A DNA stretch of 64,000 bases from Streptacidiphilus rugosus AM-16 (GTDB lineage Bacteria > Actinomycetota > Actinomycetes > Streptomycetales > Streptomycetaceae): the NCBI RefSeq assembly GCF_000744655.1, contig NZ_JQMJ01000004.1:868001-932000 (forward strand), read 5' to 3'. The number at the start of each line of letters is the position of its first letter. Position 1 is the first letter of the stretch. A program made the position numbers and the translations under genes. The notes beneath the pieces are model-generated. The model worked only from the letters and a program-made list of their open reading frames with translations. It had not been told where the DNA came from and did no database searches. Positions 26,744 through 35,099 of this stretch are shown here, piece by piece.

Positions 26744-27234
26744 CAGATGACCTCGTCCAACTCGGCCCGCATCCTGGTCGCCTCGACGTCGCGGGCGACG
26801 GCCTGGGCGAGCAGCATCCGCAGCACCAGCACGATGAGCGCGACTCCCAGAATGGCCACGCCGATCCCGCCCATGATGAGGGTGACGCCCGGGTCGTCCC
26901 GCTGGCCCGGCGCGTTCAGTCCGGTGACCGCGAACCAGACGAGCGCGGCCGCGGTGATCGCGCCGATGATGCCGTCCACGTACCGGAAGGCGGCATGGGA
27001 GAACACGGTCCCGCGTCGGACCATCGTCACCAGTCGCCAGACGCAGACCAGGGCGACCTGGGCCGCTCCGACGCCCAGGATCGTCACCACACGCAGCGCG
27101 GTGAGCGGGAGCGACCCGTCCTCCGGGTCGCTCCCGCTGATCAGCGCCCACACCATCAGCGCCTGCACGAACACGGTGCCGGTGAAGACCACCAGGAGCA
27201 CGGTGCGCAGCGCGCGCACGGTCAGCTTTCCCAT
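26743..27234 (-). CDS. DUF2975 family membrane protein
   Basis: A 163-residue protein with four hydrophobic segments (VLLVVFTGTVFVQALMVWAL; ILGVGAAQVALVCVW; IIGAITAAALVWFAV; VAILGVALIVLVLRML) and the DUF2975 VRRGTVFSHAAFRYVDGI motif between helices two and three. Function unknown; members are nearly always paired with a small XRE regulator, as here. ATG at 27234 is chosen; another in-frame ATG 12 bases upstream is possible. Confidence 0.85.
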   Translation of the reverse strand: MGKLTVRALRTVLLVVFTGTVFVQALMVWALISGSDPEDGSLPLTALRVVTILGVGAAQVALVCVWRLVTMVRRGTVFSHAAFRYVDGIIGAITAAALVWFAVTGLNAPGQRDDPGVTLIMGGIGVAILGVALIVLVLRMLLAQAVARDVEATRMRAELDEVI

Positions 27235-27271
27235 GACCCGTTCCATCCTTCTATCGAGATGCGATGGCAAT

Positions 27272-27288
27272 CTATCGATTCTCGATAG
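27272..27288 (-). promoter_or_regulatory. TATCGA palindrome, likely XRE operator
   Basis: CTATCGATTCTCGATAG is a perfect inverted repeat with a three-base centre. A further CTATCGA at 27251-27257 and a CTATCG at 27329 lie nearby. The stretch 27250-27340 is AT-rich and serves divergent starts (DUF2975/XRE to the left, VOC gene to the right), so one regulator may control both. Confidence 0.55.
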
Positions 27289-27378
27289 GCAAGGCAAGGT
27301 CTCATTTGTTCAAATTCGAATCAGTGGCTATCGTCGAGACAGTTCAGTCCAGGGTCGACCTATGCCAGGAGAGCACCC

Positions 27379-27879
27379 ATGCCGGTACGCCGCCTCAACC
27401 ACGCGGTTCTCTACATCCGCGACGTCTCCGCCTCGGTCGCGTTCTACACCGAGGTCCTCGGCTTCAAGGTCGACGTCGAGATCCCCGGTCGGGCCGCCTT
27501 CCTCAGCGCACAGGAGACGCTCAACGACCACGACCTCGGCCTGTTCGCGATCGGATCCGGCGCCCCGGGCCCCGAGCAGGGCCGGGTCGGCCTCTACCAC
27601 CTGGCCTGGGAGGTCGGCACGCTGGGCGAGCTCGCCGAGATCGGCCGGGCGCTCAGTGAGCGAGGGGCGCTGGTCGGCGCCACCGACCACCACCGCTCCA
27701 AGTCCTTCTACGCCAAGGACCCGGACGGCAACGAGTTCGAGGTGATGTGGCGGGTACCTCGCGAGGACTGGCCGGCGGCCGACGACACCGCGAGGATGCG
27801 GGCCCTGGACCTGGAGGCCGACATCGCCCGCTGGGGCGCCGACCTGGCCACCGGCGCGGCCGCCGGCTCCACCACCTGA
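27379..27879 (+). CDS. VOC (glyoxalase/dioxygenase) family protein
   Basis: A 166-residue vicinal-oxygen-chelate protein: RRLNHAVLYIRDVSASVAFYTEVLGFKV at the start, YHLAWEV in the middle and DPDGNEFEVMW near the end give His, His and Glu metal ligands. Family members include extradiol dioxygenases and glyoxalases; this length and layout match catechol-2,3-dioxygenase-like proteins, but the substrate is unknown. Divergent from the DUF2975/XRE operon across an AT-rich promoter region. Confidence 0.87.
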   Translation: MPVRRLNHAVLYIRDVSASVAFYTEVLGFKVDVEIPGRAAFLSAQETLNDHDLGLFAIGSGAPGPEQGRVGLYHLAWEVGTLGELAEIGRALSERGALVGATDHHRSKSFYAKDPDGNEFEVMWRVPREDWPAADDTARMRALDLEADIARWGADLATGAAAGSTT

Positions 27880-27916
27880 GGTCGCCGGGCGGGGCGCGTC
27901 GAGCCGCGGTGCCGCG

Positions 27917-28789
27917 TCAGCCGATCGACGCGAGCTGCGGCAGCACGTCCTGCCCCACCCGGCGCGCGAACTCGACCGGGTCGCGGTCCGGCATCACCTG
28001 CAGCTCCGTGATGCCGAGTCGGGCGTACTGCTCCGCCTGGGCGAGGAACGCCTTCGGGTCGTCCAGCGGCGGCAGCAGCGCGAGCATCGTCTTGGTGATG
28101 GCGCCGTAGTCGCGACCCTCGTCGACGCAGTGCGCGCGCAGCACGTCGAGCTTGCGCGCCACGTCCTCGGGGCTCGAACCGAAGAGGTTGCACGCGTCCG
28201 CGTAACGTGCCACGAGGAGCAGCGTCTTCTTCTCCCCGCCTCCGCCGATCATGACGGGCGGGTGCGGACGGGACAGCGGCGCCGGCACGCAGAGGGTCTC
28301 CTCGAGCTGGAAGTGCCTGCCCCGGTAAGGCCCGTTGTCCTGGCTCCACATCTGCCGGCAGATCTGCAGCGTCTCCTCGAGCCGCTCGAAGCGTTCGGCC
28401 ACCGGCACCACGGGCACGCCGAGCCCGCGCTGCTCCCGCTCGTACCACGAGGCGCCGATGCCGAGACGGGCACGGCCGCCGGAGAGCACGTCGAGGGTGG
28501 TGACGATCTTCGCCAGCAGGCCGGGATGCCGGTACATCACGCCCGTGACGAGCAGACCGAGCGTCATCCGCTCGGTCAGCGCCGCCACGTAGCCGAGGGC
28601 CGTGTAGCCCTCCAGCATCGGCTCGTCGGCCGCCGAGGTCGGCGTCTCCATCTGGAAGTAGTGGTCCATGACGGTGAACGAGGCGAAGCCCGCCTCTTCG
28701 GCGGCGCGCGCCGTCTCGGCCAGCGTGGGTGCGATCCGCGCCGGGTCGGCGGGCGATGAGTAGTTCCAGTAGTGCAGTCCCAGCTTCAC
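27917..28789 (-). CDS. LLM-class flavin/F420-dependent oxidoreductase
   Basis: A 290-residue luciferase-like TIM-barrel enzyme, of the actinobacterial F420-dependent type: N-terminal KLGLHYWNYSSP, core FASFTVMDHYFQ, LGLLVTGVMYRHPGLLAKIVTTLDVLSGGRARLGIGASW, and GGGGEKKTLLLVARYADACNLF. These enzymes oxidise or reduce varied small molecules using reduced F420 or FMN; the substrate is not predictable. The GTG start follows GGAGG by six bases, overriding the much longer open frame upstream. Confidence 0.92.
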   Translation of the reverse strand: MKLGLHYWNYSSPADPARIAPTLAETARAAEEAGFASFTVMDHYFQMETPTSAADEPMLEGYTALGYVAALTERMTLGLLVTGVMYRHPGLLAKIVTTLDVLSGGRARLGIGASWYEREQRGLGVPVVPVAERFERLEETLQICRQMWSQDNGPYRGRHFQLEETLCVPAPLSRPHPPVMIGGGGEKKTLLLVARYADACNLFGSSPEDVARKLDVLRAHCVDEGRDYGAITKTMLALLPPLDDPKAFLAQAEQYARLGITELQVMPDRDPVEFARRVGQDVLPQLASIG

Positions 28790-28963
28790 CGGACACCTCC
28801 GCGGACACGACGGCGGGCGGCGACGCCGCCCCACGCCGCTCAGCCTAACGACGGGCGGGCCGGACGGCGGGCCGGTCGGGCCCCGCCGCGCGGCGCGGGT
28901 TCGCCGGCCTGCGCCGCGCATCCCGCGCACGCCGTCTCCGCGCCGAGTCGATACGGTGGAGCC

Positions 28964-29962
28964 GTGACCACCGAGCCGACCCTGCCGCCGGAGGACCCGT
29001 CCGGCCGGGTCCCGGCCCCGGGCACCGCCGATCCTGACCGCAGACGAACCGAACAGAGGCCGGACGTGCATCTCGAAGACGTCCTCGAATCCGCCGCCGC
29101 ACTGCTGCCGGGCGGCGCCGCCGACATCGCCCGCGCGCTCGTCGCCGAGGGCGACCACGCCGCCGCACTGAAAGCCCTCGCCGAGGCCGGAGACCGGCAC
29201 TCCGCACCGCCGCGCTTCTGGGAGTTCCTGGGCGACGCCGCCGAACAGCTCCCCGGCGAGCCCGGCGCCGCGTGGTACCGCTGGCGCACCACCGAGGCGC
29301 TGCGCGGCCGACTGCGCATCGACCTCATCCTCGCCGCGGACGGCGACCTCGCGGCGATCCCGCCGGGACGAGGGCTGCAGCCCCTGTGGGATCTGGGCGA
29401 GCACGCCGTCAGCAGCTACCGCGCGGTGCGGGTGGCGGCGCTCTGGCTGGAGGGCGACGAGCCCCTGCGCGCCGGCGGCCGCGCGTTCGGACGACTGCTC
29501 CCGCTGGACAGCGAGCACTGGCACAAGCTGATGCCGGGCGACGTGATCACCATGCGCGACGGGGAACGAGTCGTCGGCAGCGCCACCGTCGTCGACGTCG
29601 CCTGGCCGGAACCCCCCGCCGAGCCGGCGCCCGCCCTCCTGCCGCCCGGATTCGGCGACCTGCCCCTGCCCCCGGCGCCGACCCGTCGCGCCCGCACCCG
29701 GACCCAGGCGGAGCACACCACCTGGCCCAACCCCGACTGCCCGGTCCAGGTGTCCGCGCTGAACCCGAGGCTCCGTCACCGCTACGTCCGCGTCATGCGC
29801 GAGAACGGCTCCGTCACCCAGCCCTACCCGTGCGCCACCCACGCCGAGTTCGTCCGCCACGTCTCCCACGAGCGCCCCGACGTCGACCCCCGTGACCCGG
29901 CCGAGGTCTACTGGGACGACCACCCCGAGATCTGGCCCGGGGCGACGCACCGACCGCTGTGA
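28964..29962 (+). CDS. Hypothetical protein (332 residues)
   Basis: I do not recognise the family. The first 40 residues are Pro/Thr-rich and probably disordered. Residues 50-190 are helical with repeated ALVAEGDHAAALKALAEAG-type (TPR-like) character, then a beta-rich part with GDVITMRDGERVVGSATVVD that resembles a small barrel. The conserved-looking C-terminus reads RHRYVRVMRENGSVTQPY. No signal peptide or membrane helix. GTG at 28964 is chosen for position; the ribosome site is weak. It stands alone, divergent from the luciferase-like gene. Confidence 0.7.
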   Translation: MTTEPTLPPEDPSGRVPAPGTADPDRRRTEQRPDVHLEDVLESAAALLPGGAADIARALVAEGDHAAALKALAEAGDRHSAPPRFWEFLGDAAEQLPGEPGAAWYRWRTTEALRGRLRIDLILAADGDLAAIPPGRGLQPLWDLGEHAVSSYRAVRVAALWLEGDEPLRAGGRAFGRLLPLDSEHWHKLMPGDVITMRDGERVVGSATVVDVAWPEPPAEPAPALLPPGFGDLPLPPAPTRRARTRTQAEHTTWPNPDCPVQVSALNPRLRHRYVRVMRENGSVTQPYPCATHAEFVRHVSHERPDVDPRDPAEVYWDDHPEIWPGATHRPL

Positions 29963-29986
29963 CCGGGACGGCGGGCCCGGCCCTCG

Positions 29987-30439
29987 CTACGAGCACATGC
30001 CGGTGATCGGCGTGGTCCCGACGTAGATCACGCCGAACTTGTTGATGTCGACCGTGCTTCCGCCGCCGTTGTAGGTGTTGCTGGACCACACCGCCTTGGT
30101 GCTCCAGTCGGGATACATGACGAAGTTCCCGTCGTTCTGGTAGACGACGTGGGTTCCGCCGTGGTACCGCGTGTTCGAGGCCCAACAGACCTTGCGGCCG
30201 TACGAGGCCTCGTCGCGGTACTCGACCAGGTTGCCGTCCGACTGCATGATCAGCGTGAAGTCCCCTCCGGTCAGGGTCAGCCGCTGGATGTAGTCGCCGG
30301 CTCCGAGGTACTCCCCCTTCACCAGCTGGCTCTCGTAGGCATGGGCCGAAGCGCTGGTGGCGCCCCCGCCCAACATGACGGCGGTCAGCGCGGCGACGGC
30401 CAGCGATCCGGAGACGGCCCGGCGAAGTCGTGATGACAT
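29987..30439 (-). CDS. Secreted B-type (mannose-binding) lectin
   Basis: A 150-residue exported protein. A Sec signal peptide (RRAVSGSLAVAALTAVMLGGGATSASA) ends near residue 35. The mature part is one bulb-type lectin domain with sugar-site motifs QSDGNLVEY and QNDGNFVMY (QxDxNxVxY) and a degenerate third site (INKFGVIYVG). Two cysteines (KVCWASN and the terminal MCS) could form a disulfide. Such proteins bind mannose-type glycans outside the cell; bacteriocin-like and adhesive roles are known in the fold. Single-gene unit. Confidence 0.87.
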   Translation of the reverse strand: MSSRLRRAVSGSLAVAALTAVMLGGGATSASAHAYESQLVKGEYLGAGDYIQRLTLTGGDFTLIMQSDGNLVEYRDEASYGRKVCWASNTRYHGGTHVVYQNDGNFVMYPDWSTKAVWSSNTYNGGGSTVDINKFGVIYVGTTPITGMCS

Positions 30440-30713
30440 AGTGTTCCCCCTGTAGGTGCCCAACGCGACGTCAGTTGTGCGCGGACGGCGGCGGCGGGAA
30501 TGCAGCACGCAACGCCGTCCACGGACTGGACGGGCTGTCCCGCCGCTGGGCAGAACACTCACACACGGTTCCGTCCGCGATCAAGAAGGATCCGTCCCCC
30601 CTGCGCCTCGGGGATGTCCCACGGCCCTGACCTGCGGTGTGGGATGACGGGGACGATGTCCCAACGCCCGTCCTGCCGCTCCGGGCCACCGACGTCGGCG
30701 GCCCGCCGTACGG

Positions 30714-31376
30714 CTATACGGCAGCCCCGGACCGGCCGTGGCCGCGCGCCACGTACAGAGGACTGGCGAAGACCACGTCACGCCCCTCGACGTCGAGCCG
30801 GAACGACACTCTCGCGAGACCGCTCATCCTGCCCGCCAGTCCGGATGGCAGATCAGCCCCGAGCTGGCGGATCAACCTGACGGCACCTTCGGTGGCCTGC
30901 CCGCCGGGCTCCGGACGTTGTCGCCCTTCGTGCTGCAGGAGGCGCCAAAGGGGAACCGAGAACAACGGCGAGATCCGAAAGTGGCGGGCAGGGACTGCCG
31001 CGTCCGCTTGGTGGGCACCGAGCAGATGCTTCGGGGAGCCGTGCAGCACCATGCCGGACTGGGCCGCCCCCACGAGGGCCTCCGGCTGCCAGAAGAAGAG
31101 CACCGGGCCGTTGGCCCCGCTCCAGTTCGGTTCGATCGTGGTGCAGTTCAGGCGCGCGTCGAAGCGCACCCACTCGCCTGCCTCGACCGCTGCGGCGTCG
31201 TACGAGGCCAGTGGCAGTTTCATTCGATCGAAGTAGCGAATGACCCTCGCCAGATCCCCGCGCGGCTGCGCCGGAGCGGACGGGTCGGCCGTCCTGACCT
31301 GGAACTCGCCGATGCCCACGGGGCCCTTCGCGTTCACCTTACTGATGCGTGGTCCCCGCCACCCCTTGCCCCGCTC
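30714..31376 (-). pseudogene. SAVMC3_10250-family protein, C-terminal part (gene split by IS605)
   Basis: The frame begins exactly at the transposon end with ERGKGWRGPRISKVNAKG and continues through WVRFDARLNCTTIEPNW, MVLHGSPKHLLG and FASPLYVARG to a stop at 30714. This matches, from memory, the family named after S. avermitilis SAVMC3_10250, whose function is unknown. The first 18 residues are at 33149-33202 on the other side of the element. Removing 31377-33148 restores one frame (...AQFQHD + ERGKGWR...), so the gene was intact before insertion. It now lacks its own start and promoter. Confidence 0.8.
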
Positions 31377-31560
31377 GTCAACTTGACCCGGCATGAAGGA
31401 CCGGGCTTGTGGGTAGGGCGCGACTGGCTGTCGCGTGGCCTCCCACGTCTGAGAGCTGCCGTCAGGCTGGCTCTGGGACGCGTGACTCACGCCCCGCAGT
31501 CCACACGTTCGCGCCCTTTCGGGCGATGTTGTGGGACGCGTTGTCGTCCGCGTGCATGAT
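31377..31560 (-). ncRNA. Putative omega (re)RNA at the tnpB 3' end
   Basis: In IS605 elements the guide RNA of TnpB overlaps the end of tnpB and runs to the right end, with the guide read from flanking host DNA. Here that scaffold would end with the CCCGG/CCGGG hairpin at 31387-31405 and the sequence up to 31377, and the guide would come from the split SAVMC3_10250 gene just beyond. The upstream limit is a guess. Existence is inferred from family knowledge, not from a seen promoter. Confidence 0.35.
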
Positions 31561-32627
31561 CACGCCGCAGGCGCGGCACGCGAACGTTGCTTGATCGACG
31601 CGGTTGCCGCGCTCGATGTGGTGGCACTGGGAGCACTGCTGGCTGGTGTACGCCGGATCGACGTACACCAGCGGCACTCCGGCCCGCTTGGCCTTGTACT
31701 CCACGAAGGAGGCGAGCTGGTGGAAGCTCCACGAGTGCAGTTTGGTCCGCTGGTCCTTGCGGTGCCGTACCCGGTTGCGGATGCCCGTGAGGTCTTCCAG
31801 GGCGATACCGGAGCCGGTGCGTTCAGCGGTGGTGACGATGGTCTTGGAGATGACGTGGTTGGTGTTGGCGGCGTGCCGCTGTTCCTTGCGAGAGCGCTTC
31901 TTGAGGAGACGCTTCGCGGACTTGGTGCCCTTGGCCTGCAACTTCATCCGCAGGTCACGTTGTCGCTCGCGGTGCCGGTTCAGGCCGCGCCCGGCGGCGC
32001 GGTAGCCGGAGGACGCGGTAGCGATGTTGGCGATGCCGAGGTCAACGCCGACGAACCCGGCAGGGTCCTCATTGAGCGGCGTCTCGGGCACGTCGCAGAC
32101 GGCGATCAGGTAGAACACGCCTCACGTTCGATCAGGTCGGACTCGCCCTTGCGGTGCTCACGCAGCATCGTGAGGGCATCGGGCGAGCACACGAAGCGCA
32201 CGCCCTTCAGACGCCCAGCGGTCGTCCAGATCGACACGGTCCACTGGTCGTACTGCCAGCTCAAACACCGGTCATCGTATGGCTGCGCGGCCTCGGGCCG
32301 GAACGCAATCGGCTTCGACTCCGCCTTGATGCGGCGCTTGGCCCCCGCCTTGCCCAGGTTCCCGGCGCGGATGTTCGCCTGCAACGTGGTGTAGGCGTCA
32401 CGGGTCTTCTTGATCACGTGCTGCGCGGCCTGCGCCCCGAGCCCACGCGCCCTCAGCTCGGCGTAGGTGAGCTTGCGCAGCTCGAACTCACGCGGCACGC
32501 CACGCTCGAACGCCACCCCGGACACCCAGCAAGCCGCCTCGTTGACCGTGCGCAGGGTGGAGCGCAGCACGGCGGCCTGGTCGGCCTCCGGCATCAGCTT
32601 CACCTGCCTAACGATCTTCACGGGCAT
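31462..32627 (-). pseudogene. tnpB: TnpB RNA-guided nuclease, frameshifted
   Basis: About 388 codons if both parts are joined. The N-terminal part (from MPVKIVRQVKLMPEADQ) holds the WED/REC region. The C-terminal part holds a full RuvC nuclease: Asp in GFVGVDLGIAN, Glu in IALEDLTGI, a CxxC-CxxC zinc finger (CSQCHH ... FACRAC) and Asp in HADDNASHNIARKG. The parts are in different frames: near 32118-32124 the sequence reads ...REACST-stop, while adding one G gives ...REGVFYLIAVCDV. Catalytic residues are all present, but no full-length protein can be made without frameshifting. Confidence 0.82.
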
Positions 32628-32643
32628 GACAATACATTGATCC

Positions 32644-33073
32644 ATGTCACCACGATGGGAACCAAACCCCAGCATTCGCAGGGGCCGTACGGTTGTCCAC
32701 ACCCTCCATGCACACTTGGTCTTCACGCCCAAGTACCGGCGCGGACCGTTCACCGACGAGATCCTGCGACGCTGCGAAGCGACCATGCGTGCCGTCCGCG
32801 CCGACTTCGAAACCGAGCTGGTCGAGTTCAATCGCGAACGCGACCACGTCCACCTACTGGTGCGCTACCCGCCCAAGGTCGCCCTCTCACGCCTGGTGGG
32901 CTCACTCAAGGGCGTCTCGGCCCACAGGCTCCGCCAGGAGTTCCCCGCCCACATCCGTAAGTACCTGTGGGGCGAACACTTCTGGTCACCCAGCTACTTC
33001 GCCCGCATCATGCGGCGGCGCACCACTATCGATCATCAAGGAATACATCGAGAACCAGAACCGCCCACAGTGA
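32644..33073 (+). pseudogene. tnpA: TnpA Y1/HUH transposase, frameshifted
   Basis: A small IS200-type transposase. The frame from ATG 32644 has the HUH pair in DHVHLLV and runs to FWSPSYFA. Just after, near 33003-33012, one extra base moves the conserved end (SCGGAPLSIIKEYIENQNRPQ, stop at 33073) into another frame. That end carries the catalytic tyrosine (KEYIENQ), so the HUH motif and nucleophile are separated and the protein is inactive as read. The frame that lacks the tyrosine continues into the element end. Confidence 0.82.
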
Positions 33074-33116
33074 AACGGCGGCGCTCCGCACCGCCGTGGC
33101 TCAGGAAGCGATTCCT

Positions 33117-33136
33117 CCCGGCCGTGAACGGCCGGG
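33117..33136. repeat. Left-end hairpin of the IS605 element
   Basis: CCCGGCCG and CGGCCGGG form a perfect 8-bp stem with a TGAA loop, about 12 bases inside the element end. Such imperfect-palindrome structures are what TnpA of this family binds. Confidence 0.65.
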
Positions 33137-33148
33137 GTTCCTCGCTAG

Positions 33149-33202
33149 ATCATGCTGAAACTGGGCGAGCTTCGCCTCTGAGAGGTAGATCAGTTCATCC
33201 AT
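33149..33202 (-). pseudogene. SAVMC3_10250-family protein, N-terminal fragment
   Basis: Eighteen residues (MDELIYLSEAKLAQFQHD) form the typical start of the family and stop being host-coded at 33149, where the IS605 element begins. The matching rest is at 30714-31376. The ATG at 33202 is preferred; another lies nine bases upstream. An IS256 element sits 58 bases upstream and probably also cut the promoter. Confidence 0.75.
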
Positions 33203-33260
33203 CCGACGCATGCACACAGGGTGGCGCTTGAGGTCACGTCCGCTGGCGTGGTGTATCGAC

Positions 33261-34572
33261 GGCCAGTCGGTGATCTCTTTGCAGATTAGGCGGTAAGGGC
33301 GGTCGGGTTGGTGTCGTCGGTGGGTTCTCCCTCGATCGGGTGGAGGCGGCAGCGGCCGAGGATCTCGGACCCGATGTAGCGCCGTTGCTCGGCCCATTCG
33401 TCGCTCTGCTCGGCCAGGACAGCGCCGACCAGCCTGATGACGGAGGCTCGGTCGGGGAAGATCCCGACGACGTCGGTGCGGCGGCGGATCTCCTTGTTCA
33501 GCCGTTCCTGCGGGTTGTTGCTCCAGATGCTCTTCCAGACCGTGCGTGGGAAGGCGGCGAACGCCAGCAGGTCCTCGCGGGCGTTCTCCAGGTGCTCGGC
33601 CGCGGCGGGGAACTTCTCGTGCAGCGAGCCGATCACCTGACCCATCTGCTGATGGACCGCGTCGGCGTCGGGCTGCTCGAACACGGTCCGCAGCAGTGTG
33701 GCGACCCACGGCTGGGCCGATTTGGGGACCTTAGTCAGGAGGTTGCGGGCGTAGTGGGTGCGGCAGCGCTGCCAGCTCGCGCCGGGCAGGACCCCGGCGA
33801 CGGCGTCGACCAGGCCTGTGTGGGCGTCGGAGACAACCAGCTTCACCCCGGCCAGGCCGCGGGCGACCAGGGACCGCAGGAATGCGGTCCAGCCGGCTCC
33901 GTCCTCGACGGTGGCGACGTCCAGGCCCAGGACTTCGCGCTGGCCCTCGTTGTTGACGCCGACGGCGACCAGGCATGCGATGTTGACCACGCGGCCGCCC
34001 TCGCGGACCTTCTGGGTCAGCGCGTCGAGCCAGACGAAGGTGTAGGGCCCCTGGTCCAGGGGGCGGTTGCGGAACTCCGCGACCCGGGCGTCCAGGTGCT
34101 TGGCCATCTCGCTGACCTGGGACTTCGACAGCTGGGTGACGCCCAGGGTCTCGGCGAGCTTCTCGACACGGCGGGTGGAGACGCCGAGGAGGTAGGCGGT
34201 GGCGACGACCGAGATCAGGGCCTGCTCGGCCCGGCGTCGGCGTTCCAGCAGCCAGGTGGGGAAGTAGGAGCCCGACCGCAGTTTGGGGATGGCCAGCTCG
34301 ACGGTGCCGGCGCGGGTGTCCCACTCGCGCGGGCGGTAGCCGTTGCGTGGTTGACGCGTTCGTCGCTGACCTGCCCGTATTCGGCGTTGCAGAGAGCGTC
34401 GGCCTCCGCGGACATGAGCGCGTCGGCGAACGTCTTGACCATCGCGCGCAGCAGATCGGGACTCGCCGAGGCCAAGTTCGCCTCAATCGTGGCGTGCAGG
34501 GGCAGACTGTCAGGTGCGGTCATCGTGCTGGTCTCCTTCGGGCTTAGACACCTCGAAGATCAGCCGATGGCC
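33261..34572. mobile_element. IS256-family element
   Basis: About 1.31 kb with one transposase gene on the minus strand. The ends carry imperfect inverted repeats: GGCCAGTCGGTGATCT going inward from 33261 and GGCCATCGGCTGATCT inward from 34572. I could not see the usual 8-bp target duplication, so borders are good to a few bases only and one flank may have changed since insertion. Confidence 0.75.
33286..34523 (-). pseudogene. IS256-family transposase (MULE type), frameshifted
   Basis: The N-terminal part (MTAPDSLPLHATIEANLAS ... GQVSDERVNH) and the main part (NGYRPREWDTRAG to the stop at 33286) are in different frames; one C is missing near 34345-34348 (CACGCAACGG where CACCGCAACGG is expected). 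The main part holds the DDE catalytic residues: Asp in FVWLDALTQK, Asp in LVVSDAHTG and Glu in NNPQERLNKEI. Usual length for the family is about 410 residues, as here if joined. Confidence 0.85.
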
Positions 34573-34672
34573 GTTCAACTATGCGGGCACCCAACCGATT
34601 CAGGAGCAAACCCCCGGATCAGGTGGAAACCCGTACACCACTTCCCAGGACGCAACCGGCGCTTGAACCGGC

Positions 34673-34945
34673 TTGGTAACAACCTTCCCAGTTCTGACCG
34701 TTGAACCCAGCTCGACTGAGCCGCACAACGGACCACGGGCAGATGGCGACGCCTCGGAGGAGATCTTCGCGCTGCTCGGCGAGCTGAACGGCGAGACGGG
34801 CATGCGGCTGAACCCGGGCCGGATCGCCGCGAAGGTGGAGGAGGCCGGTGGGTACAAGGTCCAGCACTACCACGAGGGCACGCCGCTCGAGGAGACCATG
34901 CACGGGGCCCGCACCCGGGCCCTGGCAATGAGGTCCACGGGCTGA
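34673..34945 (+). CDS. Hypothetical protein, start uncertain (possibly 5'-truncated)
   Basis: The coding look begins near 34738: DGDASEEIFALLGELNGETGMRLNPGRIAAKVEEAGG, then a basic C-terminus. Family not recognised. The frame opens with a TTG at 34673, without a ribosome site, about 100 bases from the IS256 end, so the gene may have lost its real start or promoter to that insertion. Confidence 0.4.
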   Translation: MVTTFPVLTVEPSSTEPHNGPRADGDASEEIFALLGELNGETGMRLNPGRIAAKVEEAGGYKVQHYHEGTPLEETMHGARTRALAMRSTG

Positions 34946-35099
34946 CGTCCCGGGCTTCCGCATACGTGCGAATCTGCGTGTTTTCCCCCATGCGCACGGC
35001 GCGACCGTGCGGAAGGATCTCCGCAGCACCCGCTCGCCGCCCGGTCGGCGCACGAACGGGCCGCGGAGCAGCGAAAACAGCGCGAGGGGGACGGGCGGG

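Larger units (their letters stand above)
31377..33148. mobile_element. IS200/IS605-family element (tnpA and tnpB divergent, both frameshifted)
   Basis: A 1.77-kb element with divergent tnpB (minus) and tnpA (plus) genes and subterminal hairpins at each end (33117-33136 near tnpA; 31387-31405 near tnpB), but no terminal inverted repeats or target duplication, as expected for HUH transposons. Borders are placed, to within a few bases, by the host frame that rejoins when the element is removed. The host base string next to the tnpA-side end is ATGAT in tnpB orientation, similar to the TTGAT target of ISDra2. Confidence 0.82.

Noticed and set aside
27917-29950. A 677-codon minus-strand frame that would fuse a long N-terminus to the luciferase-like protein
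   Set aside because: The upstream part is antisense of the gene at 28964; a good GGAGG lies before GTG 28789.
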